A stretch of DNA of 64,000 bases from the NCBI RefSeq assembly GCF_000684975.1, contig NZ_BAXZ01000029.1, positions 1 through 64,000 on the forward strand, given 5' to 3'. The first letter of the stretch is position 1, and every line of letters begins with the position of its first letter. The stretch is from Paraburkholderia acidipaludis NBRC 101816. Its GTDB lineage: Bacteria; Pseudomonadota; Gammaproteobacteria; Burkholderiales; Burkholderiaceae. Shown here in pieces: positions 36,614 through 44,903 of the stretch. The translations under genes were made by a program, and so were the position numbers. Under the pieces are notes generated by a model that saw nothing but the letters and a program-made list of their open reading frames with translations, was not told the DNA's origin and did not search any database.

Positions 36614-37300
36614 ATGTCCCACCTTCCTTTCGACGCCGTGCTCTTCGACTGCGACGGCGTGCTGGTCGATTCCGAACGCATCACGCATGAGGTGCTCGTT
36701 GCGATGCTGGGCGAGCTGGGCTGGACGCTGAGCGTCGACGAAGCGATGCAGATCTTCGTGGGCAAGATGGTGAAGGACGAGACCGCGCGCATCGCGGCGC
36801 ATACGGGCGTCACCATCGACGAAGCCTGGCTCGCGGGCTTTCGCGCGCGCCGCAACGAGGCGCTCGCGCGCGACCTCGTCGAAATTCCGGGCGCACCGGC
36901 CGCCGCGCGGGCCGTGCACGCGGCCTTCGGCGGGCGCATCGCGCTCGCCTCGGGCGCCGACCGCCACAAGGTGGAGCTGCAGTTGCGCAAGGTAGGCCTC
37001 CTCGACTGCTTCGCAGGCCGCATCTTCAGCGGCCACGAGATGGAGCGCAGCAAGCCGCACCCCGACGTCTACCTTGCGGCCGCGGCCGGACTCGGCGTCG
37101 AGCCCGCGCGCTGCGCGGTCATCGAGGACACGGTGACGGGCGCGCGCGCCGGTCTCGCCGCCGGCGCCACGGTGTTCGGCTACAGCCCGCCGGCGCCAGG
37201 CCACGACAGCGCCCGCGCCCTGCTGGAGGCAGGCGTCGCTCACGTCTTCACGGACATGGCGGAACTCCCCGCGCTGCTCGCGCGCTGGCGCGCCGGCTAA
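36614..37300 (+). CDS. HAD-superfamily hydrolase (phosphosugar phosphatase-like)
   Basis: The 228-residue protein has all four HAD motifs: I FDCDGVLVDSE (nucleophile and acid Asp), II ALASGAD, III Lys in MERSKPHPDVY and IV VIEDTVTGARAG. The alpha-helical cap lies between motifs I and II. This is subfamily IA, similar in pattern to YieH-like 6-phosphogluconate phosphatases and beta-phosphoglucomutases. The ATG at 36614 places motif I at residue 9, as usual. It is divergent from the methyltransferase. The physiological substrate is not predictable. Confidence 0.85.
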   Translation: MSHLPFDAVLFDCDGVLVDSERITHEVLVAMLGELGWTLSVDEAMQIFVGKMVKDETARIAAHTGVTIDEAWLAGFRARRNEALARDLVEIPGAPAAARAVHAAFGGRIALASGADRHKVELQLRKVGLLDCFAGRIFSGHEMERSKPHPDVYLAAAAGLGVEPARCAVIEDTVTGARAGLAAGATVFGYSPPAPGHDSARALLEAGVAHVFTDMAELPALLARWRAG

Positions 37301-37448
37301 GCACGGCCGCAGCCCGTGTGGAGCGCGCAGGTAGTGCGTATGACCGTCGCGCAAATCCTGCACATTGCCACGCGCCGCTCACTTACGAACCATCCGTGCG
37401 CCGACTCGATTACCATCCGACGATGGCGTCGTCAGCCGGAAAAGATAG

Positions 37449-37460
37449 TTTGCTACCAAA
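37449..37460. promoter_or_regulatory. Candidate MarR operator upstream of the efflux operon
   Basis: TTTG-CTAC-CAAA lies about 25 bases upstream of the marR-type gene. The left side extends as ATAGTTTG, but the right side (CAAATCG) does not complete the longer palindrome. The position, just before the regulator start, fits autoregulation of the efflux operon. This is an inference from a short dyad. Confidence 0.35.
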
Positions 37461-37484
37461 TCGCATTCCGCCATCATCCCGCCG

Positions 37485-37940
37485 ATGTCTAATCTTCATA
37501 CTTTACGTCTGGCCGTCAGCAGCACGCTCGTAGTGGCCGCGCGCAAATGGCGCCGCACCAGCCATGGCGTTCTTGCCGCCTACAACGTCTCCGAAGCCTG
37601 CGCCGCGCCGCTCCTCACGGCCGGGCGCCTTGGCGAAGCGGTGCGCCAGGTCACGCTGGCCGAGCACGTAGGCATTGAAGGGCCTTCGCTCGTGCGCCTG
37701 CTCGATCAGCTCTGCACCGCAGGCCTCGTGCGCCGCGACGAGGATTCCGACGACCGCCGCGCCAAAACGATCACGCTCACCGACACCGGCCGCGCCGTCA
37801 CCGAAAAGATGGAAGACGATCTGCGCTCGCTGCGCGGACGCGTCCTCAAGGGCGTGACGCGCGCCGACCTCGAAGCCGCCCTGCGGGTGCTGAACGCGTT
37901 CAACGCATCCGAAGCGGCAGACGCCGCACGCGACGCGTAA
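37485..37940 (+). CDS. MarR-family transcriptional regulator
   Basis: The 151-residue protein has a winged helix-turn-helix core. Recognition region QVTLAEHVGIEGPSLVRLLD is followed by the wing GLVRRDEDSDDRRAKTITLT, which carries the MarR-typical D-x-R-x-x-x-[IVL]-x-L-T motif. N- and C-terminal helices form the dimer interface. It is the first gene of the efflux operon, 19 bases before the FUSC gene. It probably represses the operon and releases DNA on binding an aromatic ligand, as in many MarR-efflux pairs. The ligand is not known. Confidence 0.88.
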   Translation: MSNLHTLRLAVSSTLVVAARKWRRTSHGVLAAYNVSEACAAPLLTAGRLGEAVRQVTLAEHVGIEGPSLVRLLDQLCTAGLVRRDEDSDDRRAKTITLTDTGRAVTEKMEDDLRSLRGRVLKGVTRADLEAALRVLNAFNASEAADAARDA

Positions 37941-37959
37941 AGGCGGAGTGAACGGCGTC

Positions 37960-40101
37960 ATGACCTACCCCACCGTGCGCGACTGGCTCTTCTCCGTCAA
38001 GACTTTCGCCGCCGCGATGCTGGCGTTGTACCTCGCGCTCTACTTCCAGCTGCCGCGGCCCTACTGGGCCATGGCAACCGTCTATATCGTCTCGAATCCG
38101 TTCGTCGGCGCAACGCGCTCGAAGGCGCTCTACCGGGCGCTCGGCACGGCCCTGGGCGCCTTCGCCGCGATCCTGCTCGTGCCGCCCTTCGTGGAGACGC
38201 CGTACCTCTTCAGCGTGATCGTCGCGCTGTGGACCGGCACGCTACTCTTCCTCGCGATCTCCGACCGCACCGCGCGCAGCTACGTCTTCATGCTCGCGGG
38301 CTACACGATGCCGCTCGTCGCGCTTCCTACCGTGACCGATCCCGCCACCATATTCAACGTGGCCATCACGCGCACAGAGGAAATCACGCTCGGCATCGTC
38401 TGCGCAAGCGTGGTGGGCAGCGTCATCCTGCCGAGCCGTCTTGCGCCCACGCTCATCGAGCGCGCGGACGCCTGGTTCCGCGACGCCGCGTTCTACGGCC
38501 GCGAAACGCTCTCGGGCCATCTCGCGGGCACCGCGCTCTCGGCCTGCCGCCAGCGGCTCGCGTCCACCGTCAACGGCCTCGAATTCCTGCTGAGCCAGCT
38601 GAGCTACGACCACACGCATCCGGAAATCCTCGAGCGCGCCGAATCGCTGCGCGGCCGCATGCAGCTATTCCTGCCGATGATGTCGGCGCTGGCCGATCCG
38701 CTCGTCGCGCTGCTGCTCGAACTGAAGGCCCGTCCCGAGGGCCTCGACGCATTGCTCGCCGACGCCGCGAAGTGGTTCGACGCCCCCCTGCCCAAACGCG
38801 CCGCCGACATGCAGGTCGAAGCGGACGACCCGGTCGCCGACGAACTGCGCGCGCGCATCAAGGCGCTGCAGCCGGGACGCGAGGCGCTTGCCAGCTGGGA
38901 GGGCGCGGTGCTCTCGAACGCGCTGTGGCGCCTCGGCCAGGTGATCGACGTGTGGCAGGACTGCCGCACGCTGCGCGCGCTGATCGCGCATCAAGCGGGT
39001 TCCTGGCTGCCGCGCTACCGGCACTGGCGCCTTGGCGGCACCGAACGCTTCTTCGACCGCGGCATGATGCTCATTTCGTGCCTCGTGCCGGTGAGCGCGA
39101 TCGTGGTCGCGAGCGCGCTGTGGATCAGTTCGGGATGGCACGACGGCGCGGGCGCCGTCTCGCTCGCGGCCGTGGCCTGCAGCTTCTTCGCGGCGCTCGA
39201 CGAGCCGGCGCCGATGGTCTTCAAGTTCTTCGCCGCCACCTGCGCCAGCGTGGTCTTCGCGGGGCTTTATCTCTTCGTCGTACTGCCGAACGTGCACGAT
39301 TTCGAAATGCTCGTGATCATGTTCGCGGGCCCCTTCATCCTGGTCGGCACGCTGATCCCGCGCCCGCAGTTCAACATGGTGACGATGCTGGTCGCCGTGA
39401 ACACGGCCACCTTCATCAGCATTCAGAGCGCTTACGAGGCCGATTTCCTGGTATTCCTGAACAGCAATCTCGCGGGTGTTGCCGGCCTGCTCTTTGCTTT
39501 TCTCTGGACGCGCGCCACACGCCCCTTCGGAGCCGAGCTCGCCGCGCGGCGCCTCCTGCGCTCCAGCTGGAGCGACGTCGCGCTCGCCGCCTCGTCGGCG
39601 CCTCTGGACGACCAGCGCAATCTCGCCTCGCGCATGCTCGATCGCCTGATGCAGCTGCTCCCGCGCCTCGCGGCCTCGGACGAGCACCGCCATCCGTCGA
39701 TCGAAAGCTTTCGCGACCTGCGCATCGCGCTGAACTCGCTCGACCTGCGCCGCTCTCGCCACAAGCTCACCGGCGACGTGCCGGCGGCGATCGACCGGGT
39801 ACTGGCCGACGTCAGCGCCTACTATGCGCGATGTGCCGAAAAGAGCGTGCGCGAGCCCGCGCCGCAGGCGCTGCGCGATACCATCGACGAAGCGTTCGGC
39901 CGCGTCCTCACGCACGAAGCCGCGCCGTCCATGCCTGCCGCCCCGACGCCGGGCAGCACGCCCGCAGGCGAGGCGCGGCGCGCGAACGCCTCGCAGCGCT
40001 GGCTGCGCGACACGCTGCACGCGCTCGTGGGCATGCGGCTGTCGCTCTTCCCGCACAATGCCGCGCAGCCCCCCGAGGCCTGTGTGGAGGCCAAGGCATG
40101 A
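37960..40101 (+). CDS. FUSC-family inner-membrane efflux protein (AaeB/fusaric acid resistance type)
   Basis: The 713-residue protein has two clusters of about five to six membrane helices (residues 10-165 and 370-515), separated by a cytoplasmic domain. A C-terminal soluble domain is rich in Arg/Leu. LYFQLPRPYWAMATVYIVSN, SLAAVACSFFAALDEPAPMV and TFISIQSAYEADFLVFLNSN are typical of the FUSC family (PF04632), which exports hydroxybenzoates, fusaric acid and related aromatics. The ATG at 37960 follows GGAG at about 12 bases; a GTG at 37948 abuts that site and is less likely. It works with the DUF1656, HlyD and NodT proteins encoded downstream. Confidence 0.9.
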   Translation: MTYPTVRDWLFSVKTFAAAMLALYLALYFQLPRPYWAMATVYIVSNPFVGATRSKALYRALGTALGAFAAILLVPPFVETPYLFSVIVALWTGTLLFLAISDRTARSYVFMLAGYTMPLVALPTVTDPATIFNVAITRTEEITLGIVCASVVGSVILPSRLAPTLIERADAWFRDAAFYGRETLSGHLAGTALSACRQRLASTVNGLEFLLSQLSYDHTHPEILERAESLRGRMQLFLPMMSALADPLVALLLELKARPEGLDALLADAAKWFDAPLPKRAADMQVEADDPVADELRARIKALQPGREALASWEGAVLSNALWRLGQVIDVWQDCRTLRALIAHQAGSWLPRYRHWRLGGTERFFDRGMMLISCLVPVSAIVVASALWISSGWHDGAGAVSLAAVACSFFAALDEPAPMVFKFFAATCASVVFAGLYLFVVLPNVHDFEMLVIMFAGPFILVGTLIPRPQFNMVTMLVAVNTATFISIQSAYEADFLVFLNSNLAGVAGLLFAFLWTRATRPFGAELAARRLLRSSWSDVALAASSAPLDDQRNLASRMLDRLMQLLPRLAASDEHRHPSIESFRDLRIALNSLDLRRSRHKLTGDVPAAIDRVLADVSAYYARCAEKSVREPAPQALRDTIDEAFGRVLTHEAAPSMPAAPTPGSTPAGEARRANASQRWLRDTLHALVGMRLSLFPHNAAQPPEACVEAKA

Positions 40102-40138
40102 GCGCGCGTTCCATCGCATCCCTTCCGGAGTCCGAATC

Positions 40139-40351
40139 ATGATCGGCGAAATCGACATTCTCGGCGTGTTCGTGCCCGCCGTCCTCGTGCTCATGCTGAT
40201 CGCGTACCTCATCAACGTCGTGATCGGCAAGGTGCTCACGCGCATCGGCTTCTACCGGCTCGTCTGGCACCGTTCCATTTTCGACCTCGGCATCTACGTG
40301 TTCGTGCTGGCCGCCGTCGTCATCGTCTCGCATCGCTACATGCCCTACTAA
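40139..40351 (+). CDS. DUF1656 small membrane protein of the efflux system (AaeX-like)
   Basis: The 70-residue protein has two membrane helices (VFVPAVLVLMLIAYLINVVI and IFDLGIYVFVLAAVVIVSHR) joined by a short basic loop, GFYRLVWHR. This matches DUF1656/AaeX-type proteins, which regularly accompany FUSC pumps. CGGAG precedes the ATG. The next gene starts one base after its stop, so it is embedded in the operon. Its role is probably to stabilise or assist the inner-membrane pump; direct evidence is limited for the family. Confidence 0.88.
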   Translation: MIGEIDILGVFVPAVLVLMLIAYLINVVIGKVLTRIGFYRLVWHRSIFDLGIYVFVLAAVVIVSHRYMPY

Positions 40352-40352
40352 C

Positions 40353-41336
40353 GTGAAAAAAACCTGGTTCTCCGCAGGACAGATCCTGCTGACGCTCATC
40401 GTCGTCGTGGTCGCCGCGCTCGTGTTGTGGCGCATCGTCAACTACTACATGTTCTCGCCGTGGACACGCGACGGCCGCGTGCGCGCCGACGTGATCCAGG
40501 TCGCGCCCGACGTAGGCGGCCTCATCACCTCCGTGCAGGTGGTGGACAACCAGCAGGTGAAGCAGGGCCAGGTGCTGTTCGTGATCGACCAGGCGCGCTA
40601 TACGCTCGCGCTGCGGCTCGCGCAGGCCGCACTCGAGCAGCGAGAGGCAACGCTTGCGCAGGCGAAGCGCGAGTACGCGCGCAACCTCAAGCTCGGCAAC
40701 CTCGTGGCGAGCGAAACGCTCGAAGAGAGCCGCACGCGTGTCGAGCAAGGCGAAGCCACGGTGGCCGACGCGCAGGTCCAGGTCGACACCGCGCGCCTGA
40801 ACCTGCAGCGCACGACGATCGTGAGCCCGGTGGACGGCTATCTGAACGACCGCGCGCCGCGCGTGGGCGAATATGTTTCGGCGGGCCACGCGGAGCTCTC
40901 GGTCGTGGACATGCATTCGTTCCGCGTGGACGGCTACTTCGAAGAAACCAGGCTTTCCGGCATCCATATCGGCGAGCCCGTGGATATTCTGGTGATGGGC
41001 GAGCCGCATCCGCTGCGCGGCCACGTGCAGAGCATCGTCGCCGCCATCGAGGACCGCGACCGCCAGCCGAGCACGAACCTGCTGCCGAACGTGAATCCCG
41101 CCTTCAGCTGGGTGCGGCTCGCGCAGCGCATTCCCGTGCGCGTCGCGCTCGACGAGGTGCCCGAAGACTTCCGCATGATCGCGGGGCGCACGGCGACGGT
41201 TTCGGTGCATGAGCCGGAAAAGGACAAGAAGAAGGCTGCCGGTGCAAGCGCCGCGAGCGCTTCGAGCGGCGCCGTGGAAGCACAAGCCGCATCGGGCGCC
41301 TCGGGCCCGGCGCGCGCTACCGGAGCTTCGCAATGA
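40353..41336 (+). CDS. HlyD-family periplasmic adaptor (membrane fusion) protein
   Basis: The 327-residue protein begins with one membrane anchor (ILLTLIVVVVAALVLWRIVN). The biotinyl-lipoyl half-motif VIQVAPDVGGLITSVQVVDN is followed by a coiled-coil hairpin (AQAALEQREATLAQAKREYA to ARLNLQRTTI) and the beta-barrel region with IVSPVDGYLNDRAPRVGEYV. The start is GTG at 40353. It overlaps the outer-membrane factor gene by four bases. It bridges the FUSC pump and the NodT-type channel. The last 40 residues are Ala/Ser-rich low complexity. Confidence 0.9.
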   Translation: MKKTWFSAGQILLTLIVVVVAALVLWRIVNYYMFSPWTRDGRVRADVIQVAPDVGGLITSVQVVDNQQVKQGQVLFVIDQARYTLALRLAQAALEQREATLAQAKREYARNLKLGNLVASETLEESRTRVEQGEATVADAQVQVDTARLNLQRTTIVSPVDGYLNDRAPRVGEYVSAGHAELSVVDMHSFRVDGYFEETRLSGIHIGEPVDILVMGEPHPLRGHVQSIVAAIEDRDRQPSTNLLPNVNPAFSWVRLAQRIPVRVALDEVPEDFRMIAGRTATVSVHEPEKDKKKAAGASAASASSGAVEAQAASGASGPARATGASQ

Positions 41337-42772
41337 CGCGCCGCGGTCTGTGGCGCGCGCTCGCGCTCACGCCGATAGCGCTTGCGCTCGGCGCGTGCAT
41401 GAACGTCGGCCCGAACTACAAGCTGCCGCAGGAGGCGGCCATCAACGCGCCGCTCGCGCAAGGGCCGATTGCAGGCGCGGAGAACGCGCCCGTCACACAG
41501 GGCGACGTGCCCGCACAGTGGTGGCGACTCTATGACGACCCCGTGCTCGACGATCTCGTGGAGGAAGCGCTGAAGTCGAATACGAGCCTGCGCGTGGCGG
41601 CGGCGAATCTCGCGCGCTCGCGCGCGGCCGTCGAAGTCGCCAACGAACAGGGCGGCTTCTCGGGCGGCGCGAGTGCCGCGTTCCAGCGCGCGCAGGTGTC
41701 GGGCGAGCAATATCTGCTGTTCAGCAAAGTGCCCGTCGCCACCCTGGGCGACCTTGGCGTGAATGTCTCTTACGAATTCGATCTGTTCGGCAAGCTGCGC
41801 CGCGGCGTGGAAGCCGCGCGTGCCGACGACGACGCGGTTCTCGCCGCTGCCGACCTCGCGCGCATCACGGTGGTCGCGGACGTCGTACAGGCCTACGTCG
41901 AATCGTGCTCGGCCGCGGAGGAACTCGCCGTCGCCAAGGAATCGCTGAAGCTGCAACAGGAGCGCGTGGCGCTCACGAAACGGCTGCGCGATGCGGGCCG
42001 CGGCAATCAGCCGGACGTGACGCGCGGCCAGACCCAGGCCGAAACCGTCGCGGCCGACATCCCGCGCTTCGAAGGTGAGCGCCGCATCGCGCAATACCAG
42101 CTCGCCATGCTGCTGGCCCGCGCGCCATCCGACCTGCCGCCCGCCGCGCTCTCGTGCACGCAGTTGCCGAAGCTCAAGCAGCCGATTCCGGTGGGCGACG
42201 GCGCCGCCCTGCTCAAGCGGCGTCCCGACGTGCGCGAGGCCGAGCGGCAGCTCGCGGCCGCCACGGCGCGCATTGGCGTGGCGACAGCGGAGCTCTATCC
42301 GTCGATCAGCTTCGGCGCGGGTGTGGGCACGATAGGCGTGACGGGCGACCTGTTCGGGCCGGCGACCAACAGCTGGTCGTTCGGACCGCTAATCAGCTGG
42401 ACCTTTCCCGTCAACGGCCAGCGCGCGCGCGTGCAGGAAGCGCAAGCTGCGACAAGCGGCGCGCTCGCCCACTTCGACGGCGTGGTGCTCAACGCGCTAC
42501 GCGAAACGCAGACGAGCCTCGCGACCTATGCCGCCGACGACCAGCGCACCGAAGCCCTGGTCGCGGCCTACGCTTCGGCACAGGAGTCGGCAGACGAAAC
42601 GCATCGACTGTACGTGGCCGGACGCGAGTCGTTCCTCTCCGACCTCGACGCCACGCGCACGGTCACGAGCGCGCACGCTCAAGTGGCGGCGGCAGAGGGA
42701 CAGGTGGCCCTCGATCAGGTGAAGCTCTTTCTCGCGCTGGGTGGAGGATGGCAGGCGCCCGACTCGAAGTAA
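41333..42772 (+). CDS. NodT-family outer-membrane efflux lipoprotein
   Basis: The 479-residue protein has a lipoprotein signal with lipobox LGAC (Cys22), followed by the family signature MNVGPNYKLP. Two outer-membrane efflux repeats follow, with typical helical segments (VEEALKSNTSLRVAAANLAR, AALLKRRPDVREAERQLAAA). SAELYPSISFGAG-like content is present as ELYPSISFGAGVG. It should form the trimeric TolC-like exit duct for the FUSC-HlyD pump. Its start overlaps the adaptor gene stop (ATGA). It is the last clearly assigned gene of the operon. Confidence 0.9.
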   Translation: MTRRGLWRALALTPIALALGACMNVGPNYKLPQEAAINAPLAQGPIAGAENAPVTQGDVPAQWWRLYDDPVLDDLVEEALKSNTSLRVAAANLARSRAAVEVANEQGGFSGGASAAFQRAQVSGEQYLLFSKVPVATLGDLGVNVSYEFDLFGKLRRGVEAARADDDAVLAAADLARITVVADVVQAYVESCSAAEELAVAKESLKLQQERVALTKRLRDAGRGNQPDVTRGQTQAETVAADIPRFEGERRIAQYQLAMLLARAPSDLPPAALSCTQLPKLKQPIPVGDGAALLKRRPDVREAERQLAAATARIGVATAELYPSISFGAGVGTIGVTGDLFGPATNSWSFGPLISWTFPVNGQRARVQEAQAATSGALAHFDGVVLNALRETQTSLATYAADDQRTEALVAAYASAQESADETHRLYVAGRESFLSDLDATRTVTSAHAQVAAAEGQVALDQVKLFLALGGGWQAPDSK

Positions 42773-42933
42773 GGGTGCATGGCAATGGCAATGGTGCGCT
42801 TCAAGGGGAGTCGGATGTTCCAGCGGGATCCTTCTCGCGCGCGCCATTGCAGCCGGTAGCTCGATCCGGCAGTTCGTTACGCCGCATGCTTGTGAGACTG
42901 TTAGTCGCGCTCAGTTCGACCAACACGAACAGC

Positions 42934-43122
42934 ATGGCGACCGTCAACCCTACGAACACGTCTTCGACGACTTTCAGCGTTCCCATGATCGATCAAGTCT
43001 CGCCGTCGGTGAAATCAGGCAACCGGTGGCCTGAAGATACCTCCGCTGCCGATCGAGCCGCCATTGCTCGCTTCGAAGCGGCAGTGCAGACGCTCGATCC
43101 CATCCGGCAAGATCAGCGATGA
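42934..43122 (+). CDS. Possible small protein of unknown function
   Basis: A 62-codon frame starts with MATVNPTNTSSTTFSVPMID and has protein-like composition (ADRAAIARFEAAVQTLDPIR). It lies 160 bases after the efflux operon. There is no clear ribosome site, and an alternative ATG lies 16 codons upstream. It ends by overlapping the convergent coiled-coil gene by ten bases. No family was recognised. It could be a genuine small gene, a remnant of a longer one, or chance. Confidence 0.3.
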   Translation: MATVNPTNTSSTTFSVPMIDQVSPSVKSGNRWPEDTSAADRAAIARFEAAVQTLDPIRQDQR

Positions 43123-43727
43123 GGCGACGTGCCCGCCATCGAGCACAGTGCCTTGAATACGGAATCGGCGTGGTCCGAGCAATAGCTTGTCAGACCATGC
43201 CATACATTCCCGTCGTAAGCGAATGCGGCAAGCAGTACGACAGCAATCAGCACGACGAGAAAAACCATCAACAACACGCCGGGACGGAACCGGGACGATT
43301 CCCCCGGTTGTTGAGGCGCCACGATTTCCGGCTCCGCGCTGAAGTGGGGCGAGCTCACTGTCGGCACCCCGGCGCTTAACCCCCGCAGTTCCTCGATCAG
43401 CGCCGCGAGACGATGGACCTTGATCTCGGCAGCCTGCCTGTCGAGATGTGCCTGCGTGATCTCCGTGTCAAGACGTTCTATCTTCTTGCGGAGACCTTCC
43501 ACTTCTTCGACGGTGTGCCGGTGGATGACCTCGAAGTCTTCCACACGGGTAGGCGAATTGGATTGGCGTGCAGCGGATCCCCAGGACGGGGTGGACTGGA
43601 CGTAGTAGCGGGTGTCACTGGCGGGCGTGAGCGTTCGTGAGTTGATCACGTTTTGGGTCGCTTTTAAACAAGGAAATATGGCGAGACCGGAGCGTACAGG
43701 AGTTTGATTCGCCACAGTGATAGCCAT
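43113..43727 (-). CDS. Coiled-coil protein with C-terminal membrane helix, unknown function
   Basis: The frame from the ATG at 43727 gives 204 residues. The N-terminal 60 are Ser/Thr-rich. A strong heptad-like coiled coil follows (RHTVEEVEGLRKKIERLDTE through RLAALIEELRG), then a Pro-rich stretch, one membrane helix (VLLMVFLVVLIAVVLLAAFA) and a short tail with two cysteines. No signal peptide is present, so it is probably a tail-anchored membrane protein. No family was recognised. The start is uncertain because no ribosome site precedes it and the frame stays open up to a GTG at 43856. Base composition is less GC-rich than in neighbouring operons. Confidence 0.55.
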   Translation of the reverse strand: MAITVANQTPVRSGLAIFPCLKATQNVINSRTLTPASDTRYYVQSTPSWGSAARQSNSPTRVEDFEVIHRHTVEEVEGLRKKIERLDTEITQAHLDRQAAEIKVHRLAALIEELRGLSAGVPTVSSPHFSAEPEIVAPQQPGESSRFRPGVLLMVFLVVLIAVVLLAAFAYDGNVWHGLTSYCSDHADSVFKALCSMAGTSPHR

Positions 43728-43941
43728 TGTTAAAAGTTGAGATTGCTCAACAATGGCGATTCTCAATTTCCCTGGTTTTAATTTCGTTCTGCGATATAAA
43801 TGATTGACCCTTTTTTGTGCGCGTGCTCCCAGCGTGAACGGCCTACGCGTAGCCACAGTTTGGAACTTGTCCTACACAGCGCTCCAGACAACGTTGCTAT
43901 TCTCATCTCGTTACTGAAAGAGATAGACGCAGAGATACGTT

Positions 43942-44169
43942 GTGAGCCCATTTTCCTTAATTGATAGTTCCCGACTCAAACTCGGAACGCATTCGGCAGT
44001 CAGGTCCGATAGCCGAGACACGAATAGAACGTCCCGCACGCGCTGGAACGGTCCTTTTTCCGATCTGAAGCGTCATCACCCCGGCCTGTTTGTCCTGTTT
44101 GGCGTGACCTTCTTCGGCATATTCGTCGTATTCCTGGCGCTTTCGGCATTTACCTTTCTGCTCGACTAG
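43942..44169 (+). CDS. Small single-helix membrane protein, unknown
   Basis: The 75-residue protein is predicted from a GTG start. It has a basic, hydrophilic N-terminal 45 residues and one membrane helix, LFVLFGVTFFGIFVVFLALS, near the C-terminus. No ribosome site is obvious. It is followed after ten bases by another small membrane protein gene, suggesting an operon running through to 45599. No homologue family was recognised. Confidence 0.5.
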   Translation: MSPFSLIDSSRLKLGTHSAVRSDSRDTNRTSRTRWNGPFSDLKRHHPGLFVLFGVTFFGIFVVFLALSAFTFLLD

Positions 44170-44179
44170 GAAGATCGCC

Positions 44180-44500
44180 GTGAACCCTATCGACTTGTTC
44201 GGCCGGGGCGCTCAGGAGATTCTGGTCAGCATGGCGATCACCGCCATCGTCGTCGTGGGTTTCAAGTGTCTTGGCATTCCCGCGACGGTCGATCCGGACA
44301 TCCTGGTGGTCACGGCTCCAGCGGTCGCCGCCGCTGCAGCGCTCCTGTTCGGCGAACTGGTCGTTTCCACCGTCGTGCAGGCGGTCCGCCGCGACCGCTG
44401 GTTTCGCCAGAAAATCCGCCGCGCTACGTTGGCAGGACGAGCACTCGGTCTACTAGGCGGTATCTGGCTCGGCGTGGCACTGATCGCAGGTCCGCGATAA
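44180..44500 (+). CDS. Small membrane protein with three predicted helices, unknown
   Basis: The 106-residue protein has hydrophobic segments at about residues 13-30 (EILVSMAITAIVVVGFKCLG), 40-70 (DILVVTAPAVAAAAALLFGE) and 85-104 (GLLGGIWLGVALIAG). A basic loop, RRDRWFRQKIRRATLAGRAL, should face the cytoplasm. It lies ten bases after the preceding small membrane gene and was not recognised as any known family. Co-occurrence with the downstream DUF2968-like gene is the only hint of function. Confidence 0.58.
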   Translation: MNPIDLFGRGAQEILVSMAITAIVVVGFKCLGIPATVDPDILVVTAPAVAAAAALLFGELVVSTVVQAVRRDRWFRQKIRRATLAGRALGLLGGIWLGVALIAGPR

Positions 44501-44616
44501 CGCGGACCGCTCGCCCTCCAGGGGGTGGTGCAACTGCGATGCCCAACCGGCATCGCGCTCACGTGCCCCGCTGTCCCGATTGATCTGCTGCACGGAAAGA
44601 CCCGAAGGAAACAAGC

Positions 44617-44868
44617 GTGTATCTGACGCGTGAACAACGTACTGCTCTGATAGAAACCGCTCTCCAGCTACAAGAGGGCGATTGCAGAATCGAAGCCATC
44701 GACGCGCTCGTCGCGCGTTTGCGCATTGAGAATCCTCTGGCTTTTCATTCCCGGGATTCCCTGATCGAGCGGGTATTCGTCTTCGAACCCGCGACCAATA
44801 TCCCTCTGCGCAACTTCGTTCGCTCCGCAGACGCGAAAAAGCCGGCGAAGCCATCGCCCTCCCGTTGA
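44617..44868 (+). CDS. Small soluble protein, unknown
   Basis: The 83-residue protein is read from a GTG start, YLTREQRTALIETALQLQEG, followed by a helical region (RIEAIDALVARLRIENPLAF) and a Lys/Pro-rich tail. It has no membrane segment or signal peptide. It lies between the small membrane protein and DUF2968-like genes with short gaps, consistent with an operon. No family was recognised. The coding character is supported by codon-position bias and a lack of good alternatives on the other strand. Confidence 0.5.
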   Translation: MYLTREQRTALIETALQLQEGDCRIEAIDALVARLRIENPLAFHSRDSLIERVFVFEPATNIPLRNFVRSADAKKPAKPSPSR

Positions 44869-44903
44869 CTCTACCGTCCCGCTTTTCAGCGGGATACGCA
44901 CCC

